Source of the DNA: Desulfobacterales bacterium
GTDB lineage: Bacteria > Desulfobacterota > Desulfobacteria > Desulfobacterales > JADGBH01
NCBI GenBank assembly: GCA_015231595.1
Contig: JADGBH010000003.1
Location: 52,569-116,568, forward strand
Length of the DNA stretch: 64,000 nt
Reading direction: 5' to 3'
Shown: one piece after another, positions 16,743-25,135 of the stretch
Numbering within the stretch: position 1 is the first letter of the stretch
How the letters are laid out: each line of letters opens with the position of its first letter
Made by a program: the position numbers and the translations under genes
Notes under the pieces: generated by a model
The model's database searches: none
What the model was told of the DNA's origin: nothing
What the model saw: only the letters and a program-made list of their open reading frames with translations

Positions 16743-17861
16743 TTATAAATATTCCGGCAGAAAAATTATAAATGTTGTTCCTTTTCCTACTTCACTTGAT
16801 ACAGATATTGTTCCCTCAAGATTTTTTACAGTTCCATATACATCTGAAAGGCTTAAACCTTTGTGTAAAGCACGATTTTTAGTTGTAAAAAAAGGAACAA
16901 ATATTTGTTCTTTTGTACATTCATCCATACCGCATCCATTATCCTCTATAGTTATACTAATGTATGAGCCAATCTTTAAATTGTATCGATCTCTAATAAT
17001 TTTATCTGATTCCGATATATCAATATCTTTGATGGAAATATTAATAAACCCTTCTTGTTTAAATTGAATAGCCTCAAATGAGTTCACAATCATATTGATT
17101 AGGACACTTCTTATCTGTTCTACGCTTCCAAGTATGAACTTAGGAAGATTAGGTATATCACAGGAAATTTTTATATTTGATGGAATAGCTACTTTAACAA
17201 ACTCCAAGACATCTTTTAAAACTTGATTTATGATAATAGGTTCTTTTTTATTTTCTATCCCTTTTGAAAATTTTAAAAGATCTCTAATGATATCAGCAGC
17301 CTTATTGGACGCTTTAAGCACTTCATTCAGATTTGCCCTGATAGGATCGTCGTCAGCAAGTTCTTCGATAGCCATTTCAGTGAAACCATCTACAACGAAT
17401 AAAAGATTGTTTAAGTTATGGGCAATTCCCCCTGTAAATGCGAATATTGATTCCATAAATTGATTGCGTTTTTTATGAAATTCTGCAAGTGCTAAATTTT
17501 TTTTATGAAGAGCTATATCAATTGTAGCTTTTATTTCGTCTTCATGAAAAGGCTTTAATATATATCCAAAAGGTTCTATATCTGTTGCCCTTAAAACAAA
17601 CTCAGGATCAGCATACGCTGTTAAAAAAATAATAATTGGATCTAAAGCTTGTTTTATTTGATAGGAAGCGGAAATTCCATCAAATTTTCCGGGCATTACT
17701 ATATCCATGAGAATTATATCAGGATGTAATTCTTTTGCCTTTAACAATGCCTGCTCTCCAGAAAATGCTGTTCCAATAACATTATATCCCATGAGTGTAA
17801 GTCTTTCTTCTAATTGAGTCGTAATATAGGCTTCATCATCCACTATAAGAATGCTGCACAT
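16743..17861 (-). CDS. Receiver-histidine kinase hybrid
   Basis: The 372-residue cytosolic protein has an N-terminal receiver domain (about 1-120; LIVDDEAY, phosphoacceptor near Asp53 in LMDIVMPGKFDG, Lys in LKPFHEDE). A DHp region follows with GGIAHNLNNLL (His near 145) and an ATPase domain (NMIVNSFEAI, EDNGCGMDE). The usual G2 box GTGLGL reads HKGLSLSDVYG, an unusual change that may weaken nucleotide binding. The start is set at 17861 because GGAGGG precedes it; an in-frame ATG at 17903 falls inside the family A element. It probably forms a unit with the receiver-like gene 22 nt downstream and the PAS kinase upstream. Confidence 0.87.
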   Translation of the reverse strand: MCSILIVDDEAYITTQLEERLTLMGYNVIGTAFSGEQALLKAKELHPDIILMDIVMPGKFDGISASYQIKQALDPIIIFLTAYADPEFVLRATDIEPFGYILKPFHEDEIKATIDIALHKKNLALAEFHKKRNQFMESIFAFTGGIAHNLNNLLFVVDGFTEMAIEELADDDPIRANLNEVLKASNKAADIIRDLLKFSKGIENKKEPIIINQVLKDVLEFVKVAIPSNIKISCDIPNLPKFILGSVEQIRSVLINMIVNSFEAIQFKQEGFINISIKDIDISESDKIIRDRYNLKIGSYISITIEDNGCGMDECTKEQIFVPFFTTKNRALHKGLSLSDVYGTVKNLEGTISVSSEVGKGTTFIIFLPEYL

Positions 17862-17891
17862 TTGTCCCTCCTGCAAGTTGTTATATTTATT

Positions 17892-17997
17892 GGCATCCTT
17901 CATATTGAATGAAACGTAGTTAATACTTTATTTAAACTGGATTCCCGCCTTCGCGGGAATCCAGAATTAAAAGTGTAAAATAAAATTGAAGGATGCC
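17892..17997. mobile_element. MITE-like family A, copy 3 (106 bp, 8-bp target duplication)
   Basis: This short copy starts GGCATCCTTCATATTG and ends TTGAAGGATGCC, flanked by exact 8-bp direct repeats TATTTATT at 17884-17891 and 17998-18005. It keeps both arms but only one central palindrome (ATTCCCGCCTTCGCGGGAAT), as if an internal hairpin block had been deleted. It sits between two kinase genes, ends 3 nt before the stop codon of the upstream gene, and supplies a spurious in-frame ATG to the downstream one. Confidence 0.88.
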
Positions 17998-18000
17998 TAT

Positions 18001-19524
18001 TTATTTAATCTGAAACTCAAACATAATTTCTGTTCCATGATTCCTATTTATAAACAAGTTCCCTTGCAATTGAAAGCATATTGTATTTTTTAACAATTTA
18101 AGTCCAATTGTTTTAGGATTTAATATATCAATTTCTTCAGGCATACCTATTCCATCATCTTTGATTGATACTTTTATCATATCCTCATATTTATTCATCC
18201 TAATTTCAATTAAACCATTTTCCCTTTGCTTAAAAGCGTGCTTAAATGAATTTGTGATTATTTCATTTATAACAAGAGAGCATGAAACAGCCTGAGTGAT
18301 AGGCAATATAATATCATCTTCAATCTGAATTTCTGATACTATGGACCCCTTTCCATAAAAATTTTTAATAGTTCTAATAAGTTCAAAAAGATGCTCTTTC
18401 ATATTAACAGCATCAAAGTTTTTTGTTTTATAAAGCTGGCTGTGTATTAATGCTATTGTATAAATTTTTGATTTTGCATCTTTGAGAACTTCTAATACAT
18501 TAGTTGCATTTGGTTTCATACTTTCTAAATCAAGTAAACTCGATATTATTTGGAGATTATTTTTTACCCTATGATGAACTTCCTTTATTAATAATTCTTT
18601 TTCCTTGATTGAAATTTCAAGCTTTTCTTGAACTCTTTTCATATCTGTCAAGTCATCAATTATAATAACAATTTCCATAGTTGGAAGGCGGTAGCAATGA
18701 CATTCAAAAAAATGATTTTCATTTTGAATAGAGGAGCTGATGGATATCCCAGACGAATAAACTTTATTTAAAAGTAATAAATATTTGTTATCAGTTAAAA
18801 GTTTGGAAATAGAATTATCAATATGATAGGAAATCTCTGAAATACTTTTATCTATTAGAGATTCCTTGATGTGCGTCATATTCTGAAAAAAAGGATTACA
18901 ATCTAAAACTATAAAATCTTTACCTTCATTAACTGCCTGGCATATCACAATACCTTTATCAACATTTTCAAATAGGAGTCTACACCTTGCATCTTTATTA
19001 ATAAGTTCCTGTTCAAGCCGCTTTATATTTGTAATATCCTTTATGCTCGTAACAAAAAATGAATTATTCCCATTAATATTAAGCAAATGAATATTGATTA
19101 ATGCATTAATTATTTTATCGTTTTTAGTTTTTAAATTTACATGACAGTCAGAAATATATCCGTTTTTTTTAGCTATATTAATTAATTTGATGAGTTCAGT
19201 TTTATTTTCATAAATATTAAAAGACTTTACATCATTGAATTCTTTAAAAGAATATCCGATAATTTTAGATATTTGTTCATTATATCCAATTATATTGCCT
19301 TCTCGGTCAGATATGATCATTCCAAACGGGATATTTTCAAATAAATCTAAATATTGTAATTGTGAAGATATCAAGTCTTCCTTTAATTTTGTTGTTGATT
19401 TTTTGTGAAATTTTTCAAGTTCAACAATTGTTTTATCTTTTTTTAAAATTGCTTTTTCAAGAATATCGATTCGAGTTTGTAGATCTTTATATGAAGGATT
19501 CTCTGGATTCATTTGGTTGGTCAT
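18001..19524 (-). CDS. PAS-PAS histidine kinase of the HisKA_2 type
   Basis: The 507-residue protein has no TM helix. A short coiled coil (1-50) leads to two PAS domains (about 60-175, LDLFENIPFGMIISDREGN; about 185-295, CRLLFENVDKGIVI), then a HisKA_2 dimerisation domain with EVHHRVKNNLQIISSLLDLE (phospho-His near 317) and a HATPase domain (NEIITNSFKHAF, KDDGIGMPE). HisKA_2 kinases often feed receivers that lack classical DNA-binding outputs. It has no receiver itself and lies upstream of a receiver-kinase and a receiver-like gene on the same strand, so a phosphorelay among the three is plausible. The ligand is unknown. The ribosome site before the ATG is weak. Confidence 0.88.
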   Translation of the reverse strand: MTNQMNPENPSYKDLQTRIDILEKAILKKDKTIVELEKFHKKSTTKLKEDLISSQLQYLDLFENIPFGMIISDREGNIIGYNEQISKIIGYSFKEFNDVKSFNIYENKTELIKLINIAKKNGYISDCHVNLKTKNDKIINALINIHLLNINGNNSFFVTSIKDITNIKRLEQELINKDARCRLLFENVDKGIVICQAVNEGKDFIVLDCNPFFQNMTHIKESLIDKSISEISYHIDNSISKLLTDNKYLLLLNKVYSSGISISSSIQNENHFFECHCYRLPTMEIVIIIDDLTDMKRVQEKLEISIKEKELLIKEVHHRVKNNLQIISSLLDLESMKPNATNVLEVLKDAKSKIYTIALIHSQLYKTKNFDAVNMKEHLFELIRTIKNFYGKGSIVSEIQIEDDIILPITQAVSCSLVINEIITNSFKHAFKQRENGLIEIRMNKYEDMIKVSIKDDGIGMPEEIDILNPKTIGLKLLKNTICFQLQGNLFINRNHGTEIMFEFQIK

Positions 19525-19544
19525 ATTATGCTTCTATTTAAAAC

Positions 19545-19624
19545 TGACATATTATTACTGTTTTAAGATGATAAAATTTTGATTAGCCTTTACTTTTAGC
19601 CTTAGTCACCTGAATCATACGTCA
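19545..19624. repeat. 80-bp intergenic repeat, copy 2
   Basis: It begins TGACATATTATTACTG and ends GAATCATACGTCA, aligning base for base without gaps with the copies at 7118 and 35169. It fills most of the gap between kdsB and the PAS kinase gene. The flanking AAAAC on the left and CTTTT on the right extend the inverted repeat. Confidence 0.75.
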
Positions 19625-19650
19625 CTTTTATGGCTAAAAAAAGAGAAGCC

Positions 19651-20391
19651 TTATCGAGCTTGAAGAATTTTAGTTACTTTTATAAGATCTTCTGGCTTAT
19701 CTACTCCTATACTTATGTGGGAGGTAATGACAACTGTTATAGGAATATCGTTTTCAAGAAGTCGGAGTTGTTCAAGCTTTTCTGCTTTTTCAAGACTGCT
19801 TTCTCCTAATTCAGTAAATTTTTTTAAATATTCCATACGAAAGGCATAAAGCCCGATATGTCCATAAAAATTATTACCTTCCGATTCCCTGTAAAATGGA
19901 ATCATTGATCTTGAAAAATATAGAGCTTTTCCTGATTTAGAAAAAACTACCTTTACTAAGTTAGGATTTTCAGCTTCATTTTTACTTATTTTTCGTGCCA
20001 GAGTTGACACTTTAGTTTCTTCATTTTTAAATGGAGATATAAGCTGATTTAACATTTCAGGGTTAAGAGCGGGCTCATCTCCTTGAATATTTATGATAAC
20101 AGAACTTAACGGGAGCTTTAAAATTTCGGCTGCTTCTAAAATTCTGTCAGTTCCTGAAGGATGTTCTTTTTTAGTCATAACTACAGGGACGCTAAATTTA
20201 TTTGCGGCATCAAAGATTCTTTCATCATCTGTGGCGAGAATGATTTTTTTTATATCTTTACATTGGGAAGAACAATGGTAAACATGCCAAAACATGGGCT
20301 TACCAAGTATATCAGCAAGAGGCTTGCCCTCAAATCGAGTAGATGCGTAGCGAGCCGGAATTATACCGTAAATTTCTGGGGTTAAATTCAT
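19651..20391 (-). CDS. kdsB: 3-deoxy-manno-octulosonate cytidylyltransferase
   Basis: The 246-residue cytosolic enzyme activates KDO with CTP to CMP-KDO for lipopolysaccharide inner core synthesis. It shows the N-terminal nucleotide-binding motif IIPARYASTRFEGKPL, IILATDDERI, INIQGDEPALNPEML, and YFSRSMIPFYRE followed by GHIGLYAFRMEYL, all typical of KdsB, and its length matches the family. The start is placed at 20391, directly before the conserved domain; the open frame extends to 20496, but the extra 35 residues are lysine-rich, low-complexity and have no ribosome site. No other LPS genes lie nearby. It is divergent from the FGGY kinase. Confidence 0.94.
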   Translation of the reverse strand: MNLTPEIYGIIPARYASTRFEGKPLADILGKPMFWHVYHCSSQCKDIKKIILATDDERIFDAANKFSVPVVMTKKEHPSGTDRILEAAEILKLPLSSVIINIQGDEPALNPEMLNQLISPFKNEETKVSTLARKISKNEAENPNLVKVVFSKSGKALYFSRSMIPFYRESEGNNFYGHIGLYAFRMEYLKKFTELGESSLEKAEKLEQLRLLENDIPITVVITSHISIGVDKPEDLIKVTKILQAR

Positions 20392-20516
20392 ATATTTACT
20401 CTTTTTTTTAGGAATAAATTTTAATTTTATTTTTATTTTGTTGACTTTGTTTGTCTCATTTATAAAAAATAAAGTCAAATTAAAATAGTTTAACAATTTT
20501 TTAAGGAGATAAAAGC

Positions 20517-22073
20517 ATGGACGAAGTTATACTTTCTATAGATTGCGGAACTCAGAGTCTTAGAACCCTTATTTTTAGCATAAAAGGAGAGCTTATAGAT
20601 AAAGTTCAGATGAATTACACTCCTTATTTTAGTCCAAAGCCTGGATGGGCAGAGCAAGATCCTGAAGTATTCTGGCAAAGCCTTTGTAAAGGATGCAAAG
20701 AATTAAAACAAAAGCATAGTGACTTATTCGGGAAAATAATAGGAGTAGGGGTTACAACTCAAAGAAATACAATGGTGAATGTCGATAAGCATGGAATCCC
20801 TCTAAGACCTGCTATAACCTGGCTTGATCAAAGAAAAGCAAAAAAAGTATATACTCCCAATCCATTTATTAATTCTGCACTTTTTCTTGTTGGTATGAGT
20901 GAAGCCATCATAAAAACACAAACTGACGGCAAATGTAATTGGATAAAGCAAAATCAGCCTGAAATTTGGGAAAAAACTTATAAATATTTGCAAGTTTCAG
21001 GATTTTTGAATTATAGATTAACTGGAAATTTTGCGGATTCAATTGCATCTCAAATCGGTCATATCCCTTTCAATTACAAAAAAATGAAATGGGCGGATGC
21101 ATGGGATTTAGGCAGAAAACTTTTTCCTATCGAAAAAGATAAGCTTCCAGATCTTGTGACTCCAGGAGAAGTTATCGGAAAAATTTCCAATAAAGCTTCA
21201 GAAGAAACAGGTATTTTAGCTGGAACTCCTGTTATTGCATGCGGATCCGATAAAGGCTGCGAAACAATAGGCATGGGAGTAAGCGATGAAAAAATGGTAA
21301 GTCTAAGTTTTGGAACTACTGCTACAATTCAGACAACTTCAAAAAAATATTTTGAAGCTTTACGTTTTATGCCACCTTATCCAGCTCCTATTCCTGGACA
21401 CTATAACCCTGAAGTCGAAATTTTAAGGGGTTTTTGGATGATTACTTGGTTTAAAAACGAATTTGCACATAAAGAAATTCTCGAAGCAAAAGAAAAAGGA
21501 ACTTTACCGGAAATCATTTTAAATACACTTCTTCAACGCATTCCTGCGGGATCTATGGGCTTAATTGTTCAACCTTATTGGAGTCCAGGACTTAAACATC
21601 TTTCAGCAAAAGGCTCAATAATAGGATTTGGAGATGTTCACACAAAAGCGCATATTTACAAAGCTATAATTGAAGGCTTATGTTACGGACTTTTTGATGG
21701 ATTAAAAAAAATAGAAAAATCTGGAAAAACTATTGTAGAAAAAGCTGCTGTTTCTGGAGGAGCATCCCAAAGTGACGAAATATGTCAAATATGTTCCGAT
21801 GTTTTTAATCTTCCTATCGTAAGGGGAAAAACCTATGAAACTTCAGGTGTTGGATCTGCAATTATCACCGCCGTAGGGTGTAAAGCTTATCCTTCTTTTG
21901 AAAAAGCAATAGACAATATGGTTAAATATGATAGAACGTTTATGCCAAATGCTGAAAATGTTAAAATTTATCATTCTCTTTTTAACAATGTATATCAGGC
22001 AATGTATGATGTTTTAGAGCCATTATATGTTCAAATTAGAGAAATAACCGGATATCCTGAAGCATATAATTAG
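20517..22073 (+). CDS. FGGY-family carbohydrate kinase
   Basis: The 518-residue cytosolic protein has the two-domain sugar kinase fold of the FGGY family. It begins with the phosphate-1 motif ILSIDCGTQSLRTLIF and GWAEQDPEVFW. The middle has VIACGSDKGCETIGMG and the phosphate-2 segment LSFGTTATIQT. The C-terminal half carries the adenosine segment AVSGGASQSDEICQICSDVF. It should phosphorylate a pentose, hexose or polyol with ATP; the substrate is not readable. AAGGAG lies upstream of the ATG. The KbaZ/GatZ-like gene begins 8 nt after its stop, so the two probably act in one sugar pathway, possibly tagatose or another ketose. Confidence 0.88.
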   Translation: MDEVILSIDCGTQSLRTLIFSIKGELIDKVQMNYTPYFSPKPGWAEQDPEVFWQSLCKGCKELKQKHSDLFGKIIGVGVTTQRNTMVNVDKHGIPLRPAITWLDQRKAKKVYTPNPFINSALFLVGMSEAIIKTQTDGKCNWIKQNQPEIWEKTYKYLQVSGFLNYRLTGNFADSIASQIGHIPFNYKKMKWADAWDLGRKLFPIEKDKLPDLVTPGEVIGKISNKASEETGILAGTPVIACGSDKGCETIGMGVSDEKMVSLSFGTTATIQTTSKKYFEALRFMPPYPAPIPGHYNPEVEILRGFWMITWFKNEFAHKEILEAKEKGTLPEIILNTLLQRIPAGSMGLIVQPYWSPGLKHLSAKGSIIGFGDVHTKAHIYKAIIEGLCYGLFDGLKKIEKSGKTIVEKAAVSGGASQSDEICQICSDVFNLPIVRGKTYETSGVGSAIITAVGCKAYPSFEKAIDNMVKYDRTFMPNAENVKIYHSLFNNVYQAMYDVLEPLYVQIREITGYPEAYN

Positions 22074-22081
22074 TAAATATT

Positions 22082-23377
22082 ATGGAGCGTATCAATTATT
22101 TAAAAAATATTGTAAAGCTTCAAAAACAGGGGATAGCTATTGGCGTGTGTTCTATTTGCAGTTCAAATCCTTTTGTTATTGAAACTGCTTTAGAACATGC
22201 ACTTGGCTCCGATAGATTTGTTCTTATAGAATCTACCTGTAACCAGGTTAATCAATTTGGCGGCTATACTGGTATGACTCCATATAGTTTTATTAATTTT
22301 GTGTATTCTATTGCCGAATCAATACATTTTCCAAAAGAAAAAATAATTTTCGGAGGAGATCATCTTGGTCCAAATCCGTGGAAAAATGAGAATGCTGACA
22401 CATCTCTTAAAAAAGCTTTGGAACTCATTAAAGAATATGTTTTGGCTGGCTTTACAAAAATTCATATTGATTGCAGCATGCGTTTAAAAAATGACGCTGG
22501 AAATAAAAATTCTCCTTTAGATCCATATATTATAGCCGAAAGAACTGCTTTTTTATGTTCATACGCCGAAGAATTGATTGCTAATAAAAAATATAAACCT
22601 GTATATGTTATTGGAACTGATGTCCCGTCTCCTGGAGGCATAAAAAATGATTCAAAAAAAATTTATATCACAAAAGCTTCCGATTTTTATCAAACTATGA
22701 ATTTTTCAAAAGAAGCATTTTATAAGAAAAATCTTTTTTCAGCATGGGAACGAGTTATCGCTGTAGTTGTAAATACTGGAGTCGAATATGGCAATCAAAT
22801 TGTTTATGAATACGAAAGGGAAAGAAATAAAGATTTATGCGAAGCTTTGAAGAATTTCCCCAATATTGTATTTGAAGGGCATTCTACTGATTATCAACAA
22901 GGAACTCATTTAAAACAGATGGTAGAAGACGGAATAGCTATTTTAAAAGTAGGCCCTGCTCTTACATTTGCCATGCGGGAAGGATTATTTCTTCTTAAAT
23001 ATATAGAAGACGAGCTATTTAAAGGAAACAATGATTTTGAATTATCTAATCTTATAAATGTTATTGATGAGGCTATGATAAAAAATCCTGCGCATTGGGA
23101 ATCCTATTATAAAGGGAATGAACAAGAAATTAAATTCGCAAGGAAATACAGCCTTTACGATAGGATAAGATATTACTGGACAGAAACATCCGTCCAGCAA
23201 TCCGTAAAAAAATTAATTAAAAACTTAGAAAGTTGTCAAATTCCGTTAAGCCTTTTAAGCCAATTTTTTCATGGAAGCTATTTAAAAGCACGGGATAGAA
23301 ATTTTAAAATAACACCTATGAATTTGATAAAAGATAAAATCAAAGAGATATTACTAGATTATCAAGTTTTTTGTTGA
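22082..23377 (+). CDS. KbaZ/GatZ-type tagatose-bisphosphate aldolase non-catalytic subunit
   Basis: The 431-residue protein matches the GatZ/KbaZ family: early IGVCSICSSNPFVIETALE, FVLIESTCNQVNQFGGYTGM, then FGGDHLGPNPWKN and VVNTGVEYGNQIVY. In E. coli this protein supports the class II aldolase GatY/KbaY that splits tagatose-1,6-bisphosphate. No GatY/KbaY gene is in the window. Because the family has a complete TIM-barrel with conserved metal-binding-like residues, some members may have their own activity; that is uncertain. It starts 8 nt after the FGGY kinase stop and has no strong ribosome site of its own, which suggests translational coupling. Confidence 0.86.
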   Translation: MERINYLKNIVKLQKQGIAIGVCSICSSNPFVIETALEHALGSDRFVLIESTCNQVNQFGGYTGMTPYSFINFVYSIAESIHFPKEKIIFGGDHLGPNPWKNENADTSLKKALELIKEYVLAGFTKIHIDCSMRLKNDAGNKNSPLDPYIIAERTAFLCSYAEELIANKKYKPVYVIGTDVPSPGGIKNDSKKIYITKASDFYQTMNFSKEAFYKKNLFSAWERVIAVVVNTGVEYGNQIVYEYERERNKDLCEALKNFPNIVFEGHSTDYQQGTHLKQMVEDGIAILKVGPALTFAMREGLFLLKYIEDELFKGNNDFELSNLINVIDEAMIKNPAHWESYYKGNEQEIKFARKYSLYDRIRYYWTETSVQQSVKKLIKNLESCQIPLSLLSQFFHGSYLKARDRNFKITPMNLIKDKIKEILLDYQVFC

Positions 23378-23420
23378 GAATAGATTTATTAAGCCTAAAC
23401 ATTCCCTCCTTTTTTTAAAG

Positions 23421-23615
23421 CAGGGCTGTTAAGTTCTAAAATTTTAAGCAATTTCAAATATTTTAAAGAACCATGTTATCTTTTAGAGATTGTAGGGGCG
23501 ACCGGCTGGTCGCCCAATTTCATTATGCAACAATTTCCAAAAGGGCGACCAGCCGGTCGCCCCTACAGTGAAATGGGCTTTAAATAAAGCACCTACGAAG
23601 AACTTAACAGCCCTG
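23421..23615. mobile_element. MITE-like family B, copy 1 (195 bp)
   Basis: The element starts CAGGGCTGTTAAGTTCT and ends AGAACTTAACAGCCCTG, perfect 17-bp terminal inverted repeats. Its core is a second nested inverted repeat, TGTAGGGGCGACC to GGTCGCCCCTACA. By eye it differs at a single base from the reverse complement of the copy at 46076-46270. It lies between two convergent genes and may also end their transcripts. No target duplication is clear. Confidence 0.85.
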
Positions 23616-23653
23616 CGTCAAGGGGGAGAATGTGCTTTCGTTAAATTACTACT

Positions 23654-24799
23654 TTATTTTGCCGAACGAACTGGTAAAATAGAGTATAATGCCAATTCAG
23701 TATTTGTCCAGACATAACTACTTGACCATTCGTTATTTGAATAAAAAGAGACATAGTTACGGCATTGTTCATTCTCCAAAGCAATATCTATAGACCAAAA
23801 TTCATTACCATCCGAAATATTAACAAATCCGCTATTAGTTAAAAATTTAACTGGTTCATATTCAAACTTTTTAGGAATGCCTTTATTCAAAGATTGTAGT
23901 TCAGTAACAGTTGGAATTCGCCAATCATTATAACCTCCTATATTAAGAGACTCAACGTACTTTTGAGCGTCTTCAAATCGCATTTTTTCAGTTGGAATAC
24001 TTTTAATCCACGTCAAACCACTTTGAATATCAGTTATTGTACCATCTCCATTATCTTTAAATTTATTTTCGCCTTCAATCTTTCCTTTTTTTATTTCAAT
24101 GGTACAGGCTAAAATAGGGTCACTATGAACATATCCTAATAAACCAGTTGATTTCACAGGAATCCATTTTTGTAAGATGCTATCCCATTTATTCTCTATC
24201 TCTCCGCCGGGCGTTTTATATTCATAGCATACAGTCATCATAACATAAAACTTGTTGCCAGCTTCAGCTCTATGAAGTGTACTGCCCAAATCTCTTCCTA
24301 AATCACCGTCCCATTTAAGTCCAAAAAAAGTAGAATTTTCGTTTGAAGAATCAATATTTCCCCACCATGCTTGAATAGGAGAGCACCATTTAGGAATATC
24401 AGTTAATTTTTTAGGCCATGGTTTTTTTTCATTTACAAGGTTTTCACCAGATGAATCAAAAGAAGGAAAAATCTGAAGACATATCCAATCTTCAGTACGA
24501 TATTTTAAATTAGTTCCCCGCTCTTTTTTTAATTGTTTAACATAATTTCCAATAGTTTTTCCTTTTGGAAGAATAACTCTAAAATTAATAGTAGCCTCTT
24601 CACTTGCTGTGATATAAAATTTGCCATCTTTATAATCAAATTGTTCTGGATTATATTTTGTAACATCAGGGAAGCCTTTGCCTGAAACCAAAATAGCGCC
24701 TTGACCAAAAGCTTTAATATATCCAGGATCTAATTCAGCCGAATAACTCAGACTTGTAAAAAATAGAATAACACAAAAACAAAATAAAAATTTTTTCAT
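23654..24799 (-). CDS. Exported DUF1566 (Lcl C-terminal) domain protein
   Basis: The 381-residue product has a Sec signal peptide (KFLFCFCVILFFTSLSYSAE). An N-terminal region of about 215 residues is unrecognised and rich in Trp and charged residues. A C-terminal DUF1566/Lcl_C domain (about 245-380) shows FKDNGDGTITDIQSGLTWIK, FEDAQKYVESLN, GYNDWRIPTVTELQSL and a final YSILPVRSAK. Domains of this type occur in secreted proteins of Desulfobacterota and Legionella (Lcl is a collagen-like adhesin), so an envelope or adhesive role is likely but unproven. It is monocistronic and divergent from the TetR gene. Confidence 0.82.
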   Translation of the reverse strand: MKKFLFCFCVILFFTSLSYSAELDPGYIKAFGQGAILVSGKGFPDVTKYNPEQFDYKDGKFYITASEEATINFRVILPKGKTIGNYVKQLKKERGTNLKYRTEDWICLQIFPSFDSSGENLVNEKKPWPKKLTDIPKWCSPIQAWWGNIDSSNENSTFFGLKWDGDLGRDLGSTLHRAEAGNKFYVMMTVCYEYKTPGGEIENKWDSILQKWIPVKSTGLLGYVHSDPILACTIEIKKGKIEGENKFKDNGDGTITDIQSGLTWIKSIPTEKMRFEDAQKYVESLNIGGYNDWRIPTVTELQSLNKGIPKKFEYEPVKFLTNSGFVNISDGNEFWSIDIALENEQCRNYVSFYSNNEWSSSYVWTNTELALYSILPVRSAK

Positions 24800-25039
24800 A
24801 AATTCCCTTCTAATAATTAAATTTATTAATAGTGAATAGTTGTTTAACGTTTACTGCATTTTTTAAACTGAATTGCTAATTAATTTAATTTTTTTAGATT
24901 ACACCTCCTTATTATCCCATTCAAAAAATGATTTCATCTGATTGATTCATTCTTTTATCAAATAAATAATTTTTTATTATTTAAAGTAAATTAATTATAT
25001 TTTGCAAATAAATTAATTTCAGACAAAATATTTTTTTTA

Positions 25040-25068
25040 TTGACAAATAGATTTTATAAATTTATGTG
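25040..25068 (+). promoter_or_regulatory. Possible promoter of the tetR-led beta-oxidation cluster
   Basis: TTGACA at 25040 is followed after 17 nt by TATGTG, a weak -10 match. It lies about 70 nt before the TetR start at 25136. The 24800-25039 stretch upstream is very AT-rich with no other clear site. Confidence 0.4.
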
Positions 25069-25135
25069 TTATCCATCAAATGTTGGAATCAAGTATAGGC
25101 ATAACAATGATGGACTAAAAATTAAGGAGTTTATA

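Noticed and set aside
17862..17903. Longer start for the receiver-kinase, adding 14 residues.
   Set aside because: The upstream ATG lies inside the family A element, while the ATG at 17861 has a strong GGAGGG site and begins right at the receiver domain.
20392..20496. N-terminal 35-residue extension of KdsB.
   Set aside because: It is lysine-rich low-complexity sequence with no ribosome site, and the KdsB domain starts right after the ATG at 20391.
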